Assembly: GCF_005889745.1 (NCBI RefSeq)
Contig: NZ_VCKZ01000001.1
Location: 1 to 64,000 of the forward strand
Direction of reading: 5' to 3'
Source of the DNA: Actinomadura geliboluensis
GTDB lineage: Bacteria > Actinomycetota > Actinomycetes > Streptosporangiales > Streptosporangiaceae
DNA length: 64,000 nt
Positions 35,737-45,026 of the stretch are shown one piece after another (positions within the stretch are counted from its first letter, which is position 1; every line of letters starts with the position of its first letter). Position numbers and translations under genes: made by a program. The notes under the pieces are model-generated. The model ran no database searches. It worked only from the letters and a program-made list of their open reading frames with translations, and was not told the origin of the DNA.

Positions 35737-36618
35737 ATGCCCACCGCACCCGTCCTGGACTCGACGATCTTCTACCGGGAGGTCGGCCGGGGGCCGACCC
35801 CAACGGTCTTCCTGCACGGCAACCCCACGTCGTCCTACCTGTGGCGGCACGTCCTGCCCGTCGTCGGGGCCGCCGGCCGGTGCGTGGCACCCGACCTGAT
35901 CGGCATGGGCGAGTCCGGCAAGCCCGATATCGCCTACAGCTTCGACGACCACGCCCGGTACCTCGACGCCTGGTTCGACGCCCTCGAACTCGACCGGGTC
36001 GTACTGGTCGGCCATGACTGGGGCGGCGCGCTCGCCTTCGACTGGGCCGCCCGCCATCCCGGACGCGTACGCGGGATCGCGTTCACCGAGACGATCGTGA
36101 AACCGATGTCCTGGGAGGAGTTCCCGGCCGGCGCCCGCCCGCTGTTCGAAGCGATGCGGTCCCCCGGGGTCGGCGAGGCGATGGTGCTGGAGGAGAACGC
36201 CTTCATCGAGCAGGCGCTGCCTCGCACCGTCCCCGGGCTGAGCGAGGAGGATCTCGCGGTCTACGGCCGCCCCTACCCGACCCGACGCAGCAGGGTGCCG
36301 CTGCTGCAATGGCCGCGGTCGATGCCGCTGGACGGCGAGCCCGCCGACATCGTCGCAAGAATCGACGCCTACGGCCGATGGCTGGCCGACAGCGCGGACG
36401 TGCCCAAGCTCCTGCTCGCCTTCGAGCCCGGCGAGAGCACGATGATGAGCCCGCAGATCATCGACTGGTGCACCGCGCACATGTCCGCTCTGGAGACCGA
36501 GACGCTCGGGACGGCCGGCCACCACACGCCTGAGGAACAGCCCGAAGCCATCGCCTCCTCGCTCGTCGCCTGGCTGGACGAGCACGACCTGCTCTCCGCC
36601 GAGAAGGGCCGGGCGTGA
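35737..36618 (+). CDS. alpha/beta hydrolase, haloalkane dehalogenase-like
   Basis: A 293-residue enzyme with DhaA/LinB-type signatures: FLHGNPTSSYLWR, PDLIGMGESGKP, the nucleophile aspartate in VGHDWGG, and a catalytic-histidine region GHHTPEEQPEAI near the C-terminus. Family enzymes hydrolyse C-halogen bonds. The nucleophile Asp, rather than Ser, points to dehalogenase or epoxide-hydrolase chemistry; the halide-binding tryptophans could not be confirmed. It overlaps the next oxidoreductase by one base. Confidence 0.85.
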   Translation: MPTAPVLDSTIFYREVGRGPTPTVFLHGNPTSSYLWRHVLPVVGAAGRCVAPDLIGMGESGKPDIAYSFDDHARYLDAWFDALELDRVVLVGHDWGGALAFDWAARHPGRVRGIAFTETIVKPMSWEEFPAGARPLFEAMRSPGVGEAMVLEENAFIEQALPRTVPGLSEEDLAVYGRPYPTRRSRVPLLQWPRSMPLDGEPADIVARIDAYGRWLADSADVPKLLLAFEPGESTMMSPQIIDWCTAHMSALETETLGTAGHHTPEEQPEAIASSLVAWLDEHDLLSAEKGRA

Positions 36619-37598
36619 TGCGCGCGATCCGGCAGCACGCGTTCGGCGGCCCGGAGGAACTCCGGCTGGAGGAGGTCCCCGACCCGCATCCGCCGGCCGG
36701 CCAAGTGCGGATCCGGGTCGAGTCGGCGGGCGTCCACCTGCTCGACACCGTCATCCGCCAGGGTGCGGGCGGGCCGCGGGTCGCGCCCCGCCTGCCCATG
36801 ACACCGGGCCGCGAGGTCGCCGGAACGGTCGACGAGGTCGGCGCCGGCACCGACACCGGTCTCCTCGGCCGCCGCGTCGTGGCCGACCTCGGCCCGCCCA
36901 GTGGCGGATACGCAGAGCTGGCGCTGGCACCTGCGGCGTCCGTCCACGTCCTGCCGGACGACGCCGACCCCGACTGCGCCGTGGCCATGGTCGGAACCGG
37001 CCGGACCACCATGGCGATCCTCGAACTCGCCGCGCCGGCCGCCGAAGACGTCGTCCTGGTCACCGCCGCCGCGGGCGGGATCGGAACCCTGCTGGTCCAG
37101 GCGTGCCACGCGGCCGGAGCGACGGTCGTCGGCGTCGCGGGCGGCCCCGGCAAGACCGCGCTCGCCCGCCGGACCGGCGCCGACCACGCCATCGACTACA
37201 CCCGCCCCGACTGGCCCGACCGAGTGCGCCGGGCCCTGCAGGGCAGGCCGGTGACACTCGTCCTCGACGGGGTCGGCGGCCGGATCGGCCGAAGCGCTCT
37301 GGAACTGCTCGGCGTCACCGGACGCCTGGTGATGTTCGGCTCGTCCTCGGGCTCCCTGACCGAACTGTCGGCCGCCGACCTGTTCAGCCGGGGCATCAGC
37401 GCCGCCTCCGCCGTCGGCGCACGCATCCTCCAACGCCCGGGCGGCACCCGGACGCTGGAACACGACGCCCTCCAAGCACTGCACGACGGACGCCTCGTCC
37501 CCGTGATCGGACAGAGGTTCGCCCTCGCAGACGCGGCCGCCGCCCACACCGCCCTGCAATCGCGAGCGACCACCGGAAAAACGGTCCTGCGCCCGTGA
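36618..37598 (+). CDS. zinc-binding/quinone oxidoreductase (MDR family)
   Basis: A 326-residue intact relative of the broken gene at 1503: MRAIRQHAFGGPEEL, HLLDTVIRQG, the nucleotide-binding AAAGGIGTLLVQACHAAG and VLDGVGG. No catalytic-zinc cysteines or structural-zinc loop, so it is of NADPH:quinone reductase type. It is second in the MarR-controlled operon and may reduce products of the hydrolase or detoxify electrophilic quinones. Confidence 0.9.
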   Translation: MRAIRQHAFGGPEELRLEEVPDPHPPAGQVRIRVESAGVHLLDTVIRQGAGGPRVAPRLPMTPGREVAGTVDEVGAGTDTGLLGRRVVADLGPPSGGYAELALAPAASVHVLPDDADPDCAVAMVGTGRTTMAILELAAPAAEDVVLVTAAAGGIGTLLVQACHAAGATVVGVAGGPGKTALARRTGADHAIDYTRPDWPDRVRRALQGRPVTLVLDGVGGRIGRSALELLGVTGRLVMFGSSSGSLTELSAADLFSRGISAASAVGARILQRPGGTRTLEHDALQALHDGRLVPVIGQRFALADAAAAHTALQSRATTGKTVLRP

Positions 37599-37847
37599 CT
37601 CGCGATCTTCCTCGCAACGAAGGCATCGCGCACCACCGCCTCGTGCACTCAGCCACCGCCCGCAACCGGCTCACCGGGCGCCCGCGGTCGCGGCGCATCC
37701 AGGCTTCACCAGGGAAAACGTCGGCCATCCGGTTGGCGGTGGCCCGTCACACCCCGGCCAGAGGGCGGAGAAGCCTGGCGGCCAGTCCTCTCAGTTCCTC
37801 TCACGGCAAATCAGCATCAGCCCACACCCACACCCCTAAGGACCAGC

Positions 37848-38303
37848 ATGGAACAGCGTCGGCCGTTGGGTTATTGGTTGAAGCTCCTCGACCAGCTCAT
37901 CGAAGACAACCTCAACCGGGTCCTTGAAGCGGACGGGCTTCATCGCCGCCATTGGCAAGCGATGAACCTGCTCGCGCCAGGCCCCGACTTCGACCGCGCG
38001 GGCCGACGTGGACCGGCCACAAAAGAAGCGATCGCGCAGAGACTACGGCCCTTCTGGTCCGGGAGTTCGGTCGACGTGGACGAGGCGGTCGAGGAGTTGA
38101 AGCGGCGTGGCTGGATCACCGAGCAGGAACCCCACGCTCTCACCCCCGCAGGCAAGACCGCGCACGCTGCTCTGGCGCAGAAGGTCCAAAGAGCAGGGCG
38201 CCAGATCAGAGCAGGAGTGACCGCAGAGCGATACGCCGACGCCATTGAGGTGCTCCGCCAAATGACCTTGAACGCAGAGAAAATGCATCAAACCGCGCCC
38301 TGA
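37848..38303 (+). CDS. winged-helix (MarR-like) regulator
   Basis: A 151-residue protein whose N-terminus (GYWLKLLDQLIEDNLNRVLE) and C-terminal helices match the MarR dimer shape, with a central winged helix ending EELKRRGWITEQEPHALTPAG. It is the first of a group with an AhpD-like gene and a second SigJ, but 130 bases away from it, so it may be independent. Confidence 0.72.
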   Translation: MEQRRPLGYWLKLLDQLIEDNLNRVLEADGLHRRHWQAMNLLAPGPDFDRAGRRGPATKEAIAQRLRPFWSGSSVDVDEAVEELKRRGWITEQEPHALTPAGKTAHAALAQKVQRAGRQIRAGVTAERYADAIEVLRQMTLNAEKMHQTAP

Positions 38304-38433
38304 GCGCCTAGTGCACCTCCCGCCGAAGCACTTGCTGAACGCGCGATCTCTTCCCTGGGGGTGTCACGCCCGAGGGACGGGCGGTGTCTTCATGTTGAAC
38401 AGCCAGAACACACACCTACACAGGGAGAACGTC

Positions 38434-39015
38434 ATGGCGCTGCGCGTACCGAAGGCCGAGCTTCCCGCCGAGGTCAAGGAGAACATGATCAAGCAACTCG
38501 GTGACGTTCCCGAGAACGTCGAAGTGCTGTGGCACAGCCCCGCGGTCGCCCTGGACAACTTGGAGTTCGGCGCCAAGGCGGGCGCGTGGAGTGCGGCCGA
38601 CAAGAGCCTCAAGTCGTTCGCGCACATGGCCGTCGCGGCGCAGGTCGGCTGCAGCTGGTGCCTCGACGTCGGCTACTTCCAGGCACGTAACGACGACCTG
38701 GACCTGACCAAGGCGAGCCAGGTGCCCCGCTGGCGGACCTCGGACGTGTTCACCCCGCTGGAGCGGGACGTGATGGAGTACGCCGAGGCGATGTCGAACA
38801 CGCCGCCGACCGTCACCGACGAGCAGTACGCGGGCCTGCTGGAGCGGCTCGGCCCGGCGGCGATGGTCGAGCTCACCGTGCACATCGCCTTCGTCAACAT
38901 GGCGACGAGGGCCAACGTGGCTAACGGGGTCTCCTCGCAGGGCTTCTCGGACGCCTGCGAGATTCCGCTGGCGAAGGTCCCGGAGAAGCCCCGTGCGGCG
39001 GCGTCGACGGCATGA
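38434..39015 (+). CDS. carboxymuconolactone decarboxylase/AhpD family protein
   Basis: A 193-residue all-helical protein with the redox dithiol CSWC and the adjacent YFQARNDD segment in place of the family's usual EXXCXXC-H pattern. It probably acts as a peroxidase or thiol disulfide protein. ATG 38434 is preceded by GGGAG. Its stop overlaps the start of the following SigJ-type sigma gene (ATGA), a widespread arrangement in which the sigma factor controls the CMD gene. Confidence 0.88.
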   Translation: MALRVPKAELPAEVKENMIKQLGDVPENVEVLWHSPAVALDNLEFGAKAGAWSAADKSLKSFAHMAVAAQVGCSWCLDVGYFQARNDDLDLTKASQVPRWRTSDVFTPLERDVMEYAEAMSNTPPTVTDEQYAGLLERLGPAAMVELTVHIAFVNMATRANVANGVSSQGFSDACEIPLAKVPEKPRAAASTA

Positions 39016-39878
39016 TCAAGCAAGCGACGGCCGAGGACCCGTTCATCGCCCACCGCAGCCTGCTGTTCACCGTCGCCTACCAGATGCTCGGGTCGGCGGC
39101 CGACGCGGAGGACGTGCTGCAGGACTCCTGGCTGCGGTGGGCCGGCATCGACCGCGCGCAGGTGAGCGACCCGCGGGCCTACCTCGTCCGCGTCGTCACC
39201 CGGCAGTCACTCAACCAGCTGCGCACGCTGTCGCGCAGGCGCGAGGACTACGTCGGCGAGTGGCTGCCGGAACCACTGCTCACCAGCCCTGACGCCGCGG
39301 AGGACAGCGCCCTTGCGGAAAGCGTCTCGATCGCGATGCTGACCGTGCTGGAAACGCTGGCTCCGGTGGAGCGTGCGGTGTTCGTGCTCCGGGAGGTCTT
39401 CGAGCTGCCCTACGGCGAGATCGCCGCGGCCGTGGACAAGTCCGCGCCCACGGTGCGGCAGATCGCCCGGCGGGCCCGCGAGCGGGTGGCGGCCCGACGG
39501 CCTCGGGTACGGGTGAGCCGGTCGGAGCAGCGAGCCGTGGTGGAGCGGTTCCTGGCGGCGGTGCGCACCGGGCAGGTGGAGGAACTGATCGAGGTCATGG
39601 CACCGGACGTGGTCCTGATCCCCGACGGCGGCGGGCTCGCGCCCGCAGCGCGCGCTCCGATCCACGGTGCCGAACTCGTCGCGGAGTCGCTCGCGCGCCC
39701 GGGCCGGACGGTGTCGACCGTCTGGCTCAACGGCGCGCCCGCCGGCCGGATCGAGATCGGCGGCCGGGTGGCCGCGGTGAGCCTGGTGGTCGAGGACGGG
39801 CGGGTGACCCTGATCCACGCGGTGGCGAACCCGCAGAAACTGACGCGCCTGGAGAAGCCGACCGACCTCGCCAGATAG
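39012..39878 (+). CDS. SigJ-type ECF RNA polymerase sigma factor (second)
   Basis: A 288-residue paralogue of the factor at 34088: region 2 LLFTVAYQMLGSAADAEDVLQ split around residues 16-37, region 4 YGEIAAAVDKSAPTVRQIARRAR, and the C-terminal SnoaL-like domain (VERFLAAVRTGQVEELIEVM). Translationally coupled to the CMD/AhpD gene. Confidence 0.9.
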   Translation: MIKQATAEDPFIAHRSLLFTVAYQMLGSAADAEDVLQDSWLRWAGIDRAQVSDPRAYLVRVVTRQSLNQLRTLSRRREDYVGEWLPEPLLTSPDAAEDSALAESVSIAMLTVLETLAPVERAVFVLREVFELPYGEIAAAVDKSAPTVRQIARRARERVAARRPRVRVSRSEQRAVVERFLAAVRTGQVEELIEVMAPDVVLIPDGGGLAPAARAPIHGAELVAESLARPGRTVSTVWLNGAPAGRIEIGGRVAAVSLVVEDGRVTLIHAVANPQKLTRLEKPTDLAR

Positions 39879-40115
39879 CCCCCGCGCCGCCGTTCCAGCG
39901 GACAGTCCCGTCTGGCCCGCGCAGCCGCAGGGTGGTGGTCCTCGGCACGCCGCCGACCATCACCCTGCGGCGGTGGTGTTCATGGCCACCACCGGCTGCA
40001 TCTGCCTGCAACTCCTGCCCACCTTCGGCGCACGCTCAGTACGACCGCGCTCGCCCGCACAAGCAGTCGCGTCTTCACCACAACCGTCCTCCTCCACCCG
40101 AACGGGGTCGGCGGT

Positions 40116-41036
40116 TCATCCGGCCAGGCCGCGGCGCAGGGCGGCGGCGAGTTCGGCCATCTGCCGTTGGGACACCTCGGCGGGCAGGGCCTGGGATCCG
40201 TGGAACGTGCCGGGCCACTGGTGCAGTTCGACCGGCACGCCCGCCTGGAGCATCCGCAGCGCGTACTCGATGGCCTCGTCGCGCAGCGGGTCGAACTCGG
40301 CGGTGGCGACGTGGGCCGGAGGCAGGCCGGACAGGTCGCCGGCCCGCGCCGGCGCGGCGTAGTGGGTGGCGGGTTGGGAGCCCAGGTAGTGCCGCCATGC
40401 GACGGCGAGCTTGTCGCGTGTCATCCACGGCGTGTCCGTGAAGGTGCGCTGCGACCAGGTCTCCTGCCGGTCGTCGAGCATCGGCTGGTTGAGCAGTTGG
40501 AAGCGGATCGCCGGGCCTTGCTCGTCGCGCGCCCGCAGCGCCAGCCCGGCAGCCAGGCCCGCGCCCATGCTGTGGCCGCCGACGGCGATGAGCTCCGGGG
40601 CGACGCCGAGCTCCGCGGCGTGCTCGGCCACCCAGAGCAGCACGGCGTAGGCGTCCTCGTGGGCGGCTGGGAACGGATGCTCGGGGGCCAGCCGGTAGCC
40701 GACCGAGATCAGCACCGCCCCGGAGCCGTCGGCCATCCGGACGGCCTGCGAGTGCTCGGAGTCCAGGTTGCCGAAGACGCCGCCCCCGCCGTGCAGCCAG
40801 ACCACGGCGCCCTGCGCCCGGCCCGGCCGGTAGATCCGCACCGGCACGTCCGGGGCGGCGGGCACCGTGCGATCCTCGATCTCCAATCCCGTGGTGTCGG
40901 GTGGCGGTCGCAGGGCGGCGCTCGCGGCGAGCCCGGCGCGGGTGGCGGCCGGATCGGTCAGGTCGAGGTCGGGGAGCAGCGGCGCGAAGGCTTCCAGTTC
41001 GGGATCCATGCCGTCCACCATCGCGGTTACCCCCAT
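40116..41036 (-). CDS. alpha/beta hydrolase, hormone-sensitive-lipase-type esterase
   Basis: A 306-residue HSL-family esterase: oxyanion motif WLHGGGGVFG, YRLAPEHPFP, nucleophile serine in GGHSMGAG, the acidic residue in EFDPLRDE and catalytic histidine in GTFHGSQ. It is divergent (69 bp) from a PucR-type regulator, its probable controller. ATG 41036 or the shorter ATG 41021. Confidence 0.9.
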   Translation of the reverse strand: MGVTAMVDGMDPELEAFAPLLPDLDLTDPAATRAGLAASAALRPPPDTTGLEIEDRTVPAAPDVPVRIYRPGRAQGAVVWLHGGGGVFGNLDSEHSQAVRMADGSGAVLISVGYRLAPEHPFPAAHEDAYAVLLWVAEHAAELGVAPELIAVGGHSMGAGLAAGLALRARDEQGPAIRFQLLNQPMLDDRQETWSQRTFTDTPWMTRDKLAVAWRHYLGSQPATHYAAPARAGDLSGLPPAHVATAEFDPLRDEAIEYALRMLQAGVPVELHQWPGTFHGSQALPAEVSQRQMAELAAALRRGLAG

Positions 41037-41105
41037 CCCGAATCATCCGCCACCCGTCGGGCGTTCAGCGTCGGCCACGCACCGATCGGCGCCTATTCTG
41101 GCGCC

Positions 41106-42140
41106 ATGGAGGCTCTGGCCGAACGGCTGTCGGGACTGGATCCGCACGTCGACGGCGTGATCCGCGTCGTGCTGTTCTACGACACGCTGATGCGCCGGCG
41201 GGTGGACCTGCCGGCGCTCGCCCGGGCCTCGGCGGGCCTGGCCGAGTGCACGGCCGGGATCCGGCTGCACGGCACCGGACGGGATATCCGCATGGCGCCC
41301 GACGGCCGAGAGGCGTCCGGCCCACCCGCGCCCGCGTCCGGCACGGCGCCGATCACCCTCGACGAGGAGGAGATCGGCACGGTGTGGCTGGAGCGCCCCG
41401 GCCCGCCAGGTCCGCTCGACGCGGCGCTGCTGGAGCGGCTCGCCATCGCCGCCGCCGGGGTCGTCGAGCGGTACGGTCCGGCCCGCACCACCATGGCCGA
41501 TCCCGCCCTGGTCGAACTGGTCGTCAGCGCCGACGGAGACGAGGCGGCCCGCTCCCGGGCGTTGCGGCTGCTGGGGTTCGCCGCCGATCTGCCCGTCCTC
41601 GTCGTCGCCGTGCGCTCGTCGCTGCCGCTCGACCGGATCGCGGCGCTGATCTGCCCGGCTCGTCCGGTGAAGGCGGCCTCGGTCGCCGACGTCGGAGTGA
41701 TCCTGGCCGCCGCCGTCGCCCCGGACCGGTTCCCGCCGGACGTCCGCGCCGGCATCGGCGCCGCCGCGAGCCCCGACCGGTCCTGGCACCAGGCCCGCAC
41801 CGCCCTGCGCTTCACCACTCCGCGTCAGCCGGTCGTCCACCACGACGACCTGGGCGCGCTGGCGTTGCTGGCTGAGATCCCTCCCGACGCCGCGCGCGGC
41901 AACGCCGACGTGGCCGCGATCGCCCGCATGGCCGACAGCCCCGAGGACCTGGAGACCCTGGACGCCTACTGCGCCACCGGCTCCCTGCGCGGCGCCGCCG
42001 ACCTCCTCCACCTGCACCACAGCAGCGTCTCCCGCCGCCTCGAACAGATCGCCAAGGCCCTCGGCATCGAACTCACCGACCCCGCCGGCCTGACCCGGGC
42101 CCGGCTCGCCCTCACCGCATGGCGGCTCCTGGAGCGTTGA
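41106..42140 (+). CDS. PucR/CdaR-type helix-turn-helix regulator
   Basis: A 344-residue protein. The N-terminal two-thirds is a divergent sensory region. The C-terminal PucR_HTH spans about residues 280-340 (LETLDAYCATGSLRGAADLL, HHSSVSRRLEQIAKALG). Regulators of this group activate nearby catabolic genes; the divergent esterase is the obvious target. ATG 41106. It overlaps by its end with a decayed hydrolase on the other strand. Confidence 0.85.
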   Translation: MEALAERLSGLDPHVDGVIRVVLFYDTLMRRRVDLPALARASAGLAECTAGIRLHGTGRDIRMAPDGREASGPPAPASGTAPITLDEEEIGTVWLERPGPPGPLDAALLERLAIAAAGVVERYGPARTTMADPALVELVVSADGDEAARSRALRLLGFAADLPVLVVAVRSSLPLDRIAALICPARPVKAASVADVGVILAAAVAPDRFPPDVRAGIGAAASPDRSWHQARTALRFTTPRQPVVHHDDLGALALLAEIPPDAARGNADVAAIARMADSPEDLETLDAYCATGSLRGAADLLHLHHSSVSRRLEQIAKALGIELTDPAGLTRARLALTAWRLLER

Positions 42141-42149
42141 GCCGCGCAC

Positions 42150-42450
42150 GCCCCAGGGCGTGACGGTCTCCAGAAACGCGGCGGTCTCGCGGGCGAAATC
42201 GTCCGGGCCTCCAGCACGCCGAGGTGACCGTGATCGCTGAGCAGGACGGCACGGCCCGGGGGGCGCGACGGATGTCGTCGAGTTGCTTGGCCTGATCGAC
42301 GACACCGTCCTTCCCACTGATGACGTAGCAGGTGGGCACGAGCAGGCCGGGCAGTTCGTCGGCCTGGCTCGTAAACGCCCCTTCGGTGAGCCACCCCTGC
42401 CACATCTCCCGGCTGACGCCGAGCATGTCCTCGGCGAGCGACGCCGTGCG
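42150..42450 (-). pseudogene. C-terminal remnant of an alpha/beta hydrolase, frameshifted at least twice
   Basis: Three successive minus-strand frames together read as a hydrolase tail: EDMLGVSREMWQGWLTEGAF and VPTCYVISGKDGVVD in one frame, LLSDHGHLGVLEA in a second (shift near 42255), and PDDFARETAAFLETVTPWG in a third (shift near 42205). The catalytic Asp and His regions of the fold are recognisable. No N-terminal half exists. Confidence 0.6.
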
Positions 42451-42461
42451 GCCGAGATCGA

Positions 42462-42594
42462 CATCAGCGCCTCCGACGACGCCTACTGGGCCGCCAAAGA
42501 GCCGACCGGCCTGGAGATCGGCCGCTACAGCCACGGCGGCTTCTTCGGATGCTCCGCCGATCACCGGCACCCGGTGACGTTCCACAGCCAATGA
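42462..42594 (+). pseudogene. 3' fragment of an unidentified gene
   Basis: A short plus-strand stretch with good codon bias ends at TGA 42592-42594 and reads SASDDAYWAAKEPTGLEIG followed by FFGCSADH. No start codon or upstream coding sequence in the same frame. It abuts the broken hydrolase, suggesting a rearrangement point. Family not recognised. Confidence 0.35.
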
Positions 42595-42845
42595 CCGGGC
42601 ACGGCACCGCAATTGCCGACCGCCTGCCCCGCCGCGGCCAGGGACTCGACATCTTGACAGCGGCCCAATCTGACGTCTTGGCGAGCCGGCCGAGCACGGG
42701 CGACGGCGGCCGCTCCAGTTCCCCACGTGCGGTCAGTTGAGGCATCGCGTTCCGTGAGGCATTCCTGAGCCTCAGAAGCCCACTCACCCGGTGAGGGGAA
42801 CGGGATCGCCCTGCCGGGTGAGGCGTCGCCGCGACGGTCGGTGCG

Positions 42846-43895
42846 ATGTTCAACCGCATGACGGGTTCGAGACGTGGGATGACGGCATCCCGGCTGACGT
42901 GGTGGCGTCAATGGCCTCGATGGGTGGGCCGAGCAACGATGGTCTGGGGTGTGGCGTACGCGGCCTTCGGCCTGGCATGTGCGCTCAGCCGGACCCCGCT
43001 GCTCTACCGCGGCGACACCCCGGCGCCTTCCGCGCTGGGCTGGGCAGTCGTGGCGGTGGGCTTTCTCGCGGTGCCGGCTTGTGTCGCGGTGGGGCGGTAC
43101 GGGCTGCGGCCGATGCTGCGCGTGTGGCTGTGGGTGCTCTGCGGGTTGGCCGGGGCAGCTGCGTTCGGCCTGCTCATGGACGTCGTCACGCTGGTATTCG
43201 GCCAAGGGGTGGACAGCGGGGCGGCCGCTGCGAACCACGGGCTGGCGGCAACCGGGGCGCTCCTGTTGGCGGCCACGGCCCGGTCCGACCGCCGCCCGGC
43301 CACCGTCTCCGAACTCGCTCCCTCCACCGCGGTCGCCGCCCCGACGGCCGCCTCCCGGACGGTCCACCTCGCTGCCTGCGCCGGGACAGCGGCCTTCTTT
43401 CCTTACACGGTGATGAAACTGATCTGGGCGTCCGGCGGTACCTTCGCCGGGACGACCGGCGACGAGATCATCGCGATTTCCGAGCGCAACGGCGCCTCGG
43501 GAATCTGGCTCACCCTGGAGTCGTGGGGACTCGACGGCACCGCGCTGTTGGCCGTGCTCGGGCTCTTCCTGCTCTGGGGACTGGTCCGCCCATGGGGCCA
43601 GGTCTTCCCGCGCTGGTTGCCGTTGCTGCACGGCAGCCGCGTCCCGCGCTGGCTCCCCCTGACCCCGGCCCTGCTCGGCACCGCCACCCTCGCTCCGTAC
43701 GGGGTGGTCGGGATCGGTTACACCACTCTGGCCACGGCCGGCATCGTCACAATGCGGCGCGGGGACTTCCACACCGCGAGTGACGCGCTGTTGGTCGGCT
43801 GGATCGGCATGGTCGCATTCGCCGTGTACGGCGTCGCGCTGACCATCGCCGCCCGCTCGTACTGGCATCGAACCGTTAGATCTTCCGCTAACTAG
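42846..43895 (+). CDS. polytopic integral membrane protein
   Basis: Up to 349 residues with eight or so membrane helices arranged in pairs (AVVAVGFLAVPACVAVG, LWVLCGLAGAAAFGLLMDVV, ALLAVLGLFLLWGLV, LLVGWIGMVAFAVYGVALTI) and a 30-residue Pro/Ala-rich cytoplasmic loop in the middle. It resembles actinobacterial hypothetical membrane proteins of unknown role. Start ATG 42846, or 42858. Confidence 0.8.
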   Translation: MFNRMTGSRRGMTASRLTWWRQWPRWVGRATMVWGVAYAAFGLACALSRTPLLYRGDTPAPSALGWAVVAVGFLAVPACVAVGRYGLRPMLRVWLWVLCGLAGAAAFGLLMDVVTLVFGQGVDSGAAAANHGLAATGALLLAATARSDRRPATVSELAPSTAVAAPTAASRTVHLAACAGTAAFFPYTVMKLIWASGGTFAGTTGDEIIAISERNGASGIWLTLESWGLDGTALLAVLGLFLLWGLVRPWGQVFPRWLPLLHGSRVPRWLPLTPALLGTATLAPYGVVGIGYTTLATAGIVTMRRGDFHTASDALLVGWIGMVAFAVYGVALTIAARSYWHRTVRSSAN

Positions 43896-44458
43896 CCGTC
43901 CGCGGGGAGTTTCGGCTGGTCACCCGAGATCCGGGAATTGCGTGGTAGCAAAATTTCTCCCGCAGTCTGTTCGCATGTCTGGTTCATATGTTCGCCACGA
44001 TCGCCCTCTCATGCCGCTGGTCACGCTGTACTGCTCGCGTTCGGCTCTGCCGGTGTAGGGGCCCGCTCCACCCGTGCGCGGTCGGTCTCGTCTTGCCTCC
44101 CTCGGCCCCGTGTCAAAACGCTCTGGGCCCGACGGGACGATGATGTCGAGCACCTGCTCCAGTTCAAGGACGCTGTTAGCGCCATCGTGACTCGACTCAG
44201 CACCCCCTTGGAACGGCACGGTGAGCAGGCGGGGTGCGAGGGCTGAGCATGCCACGAAATGCCCGCCCCCGGATGCCGCTGGGACGCTCCACCGGCCGCC
44301 GACCGGTGGCCCGGCGCATCGATAACGGAAAGTTCGGTCCTCTGCGTGCGGGGCTCCCGTCAAGGGGCCCGCTGCATGCGACCGCCGACTTCCATCGCGG
44401 TCGTCATTGTTGATCAGTAGACTCCGGCCGAAGAAGCGATCTTCTGGGGTGAACAACG
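43896..44458. other. 560-base intergenic region without a supported gene
   Basis: Open frames exist on both strands, but composition is lower in GC and biased by no frame, and none matches a family. GTTAG...CTAAC (about 43876-43893) at the preceding stop may form a weak terminator. Confidence 0.45.
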
Positions 44459-44953
44459 TTGCGCGCCGACATTTTCCTGGGCCGGACGAAACGGAATGCG
44501 CGGCTGGTCGTGCTGGGGGTCTTGGTGGCGGCTGCCGGAGCCTGCTCCGCAGACGAACCGAAGCTCGACATCTCCGGGTTGCATGCCTGCGACGTCCTGG
44601 AAAGTACCCAACTGGACGCCATCGGGGTGGATCACGTGTCGGCGCAAAATCCGGCGGGCCGCGCGCAGGGGGGCGGCAGCAACGGCGACTATACGCGGTG
44701 CACGTGGAAGTCGTCCCCGCGCACCGCGTGGTACTCGATCTCGGTGTCCCTCCAACCTTCGCGTGACAACGCCTGGGTCGGGAAGAAGGGGAAGACCGAG
44801 CCGGTGTCCGGATCGCGCACCAGTCTTCTCGGCTATCAGATGTCGGTCGCGGCCGGCCCCGACCGGGGAGTGATCGGGATCGAGTTGCTACGAGCCAAGA
44901 AGCCGATACGCGAGATCACCGAGATGGTCGTCGAGAACCTGCGATCCGCTTAG
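44459..44953 (+). CDS. DUF3558 family lipoprotein
   Basis: A 164-residue exported protein: hydrophobic N-terminus with lipobox AAGAC (Cys29), then HACDVLESTQLDAIGV and YTRCTWKS, the cysteine pair and fold typical of DUF3558. Function unknown; members are abundant surface lipoproteins of actinomycetes. The start is TTG 44459. Confidence 0.75.
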   Translation: MRADIFLGRTKRNARLVVLGVLVAAAGACSADEPKLDISGLHACDVLESTQLDAIGVDHVSAQNPAGRAQGGGSNGDYTRCTWKSSPRTAWYSISVSLQPSRDNAWVGKKGKTEPVSGSRTSLLGYQMSVAAGPDRGVIGIELLRAKKPIREITEMVVENLRSA

Positions 44954-45026
44954 ATCGGGTGGCGGCTCCTGCTCATGCTGGCGGAAACGCCCATCACCCT
45001 GGCTAGGTGCGGGTGGACCGGCCCTA

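Noticed and set aside
43920-44456. 178-codon minus-strand frame in the large gap
   Set aside because: No ribosome-binding site, poor third-position bias and no recognisable domain.
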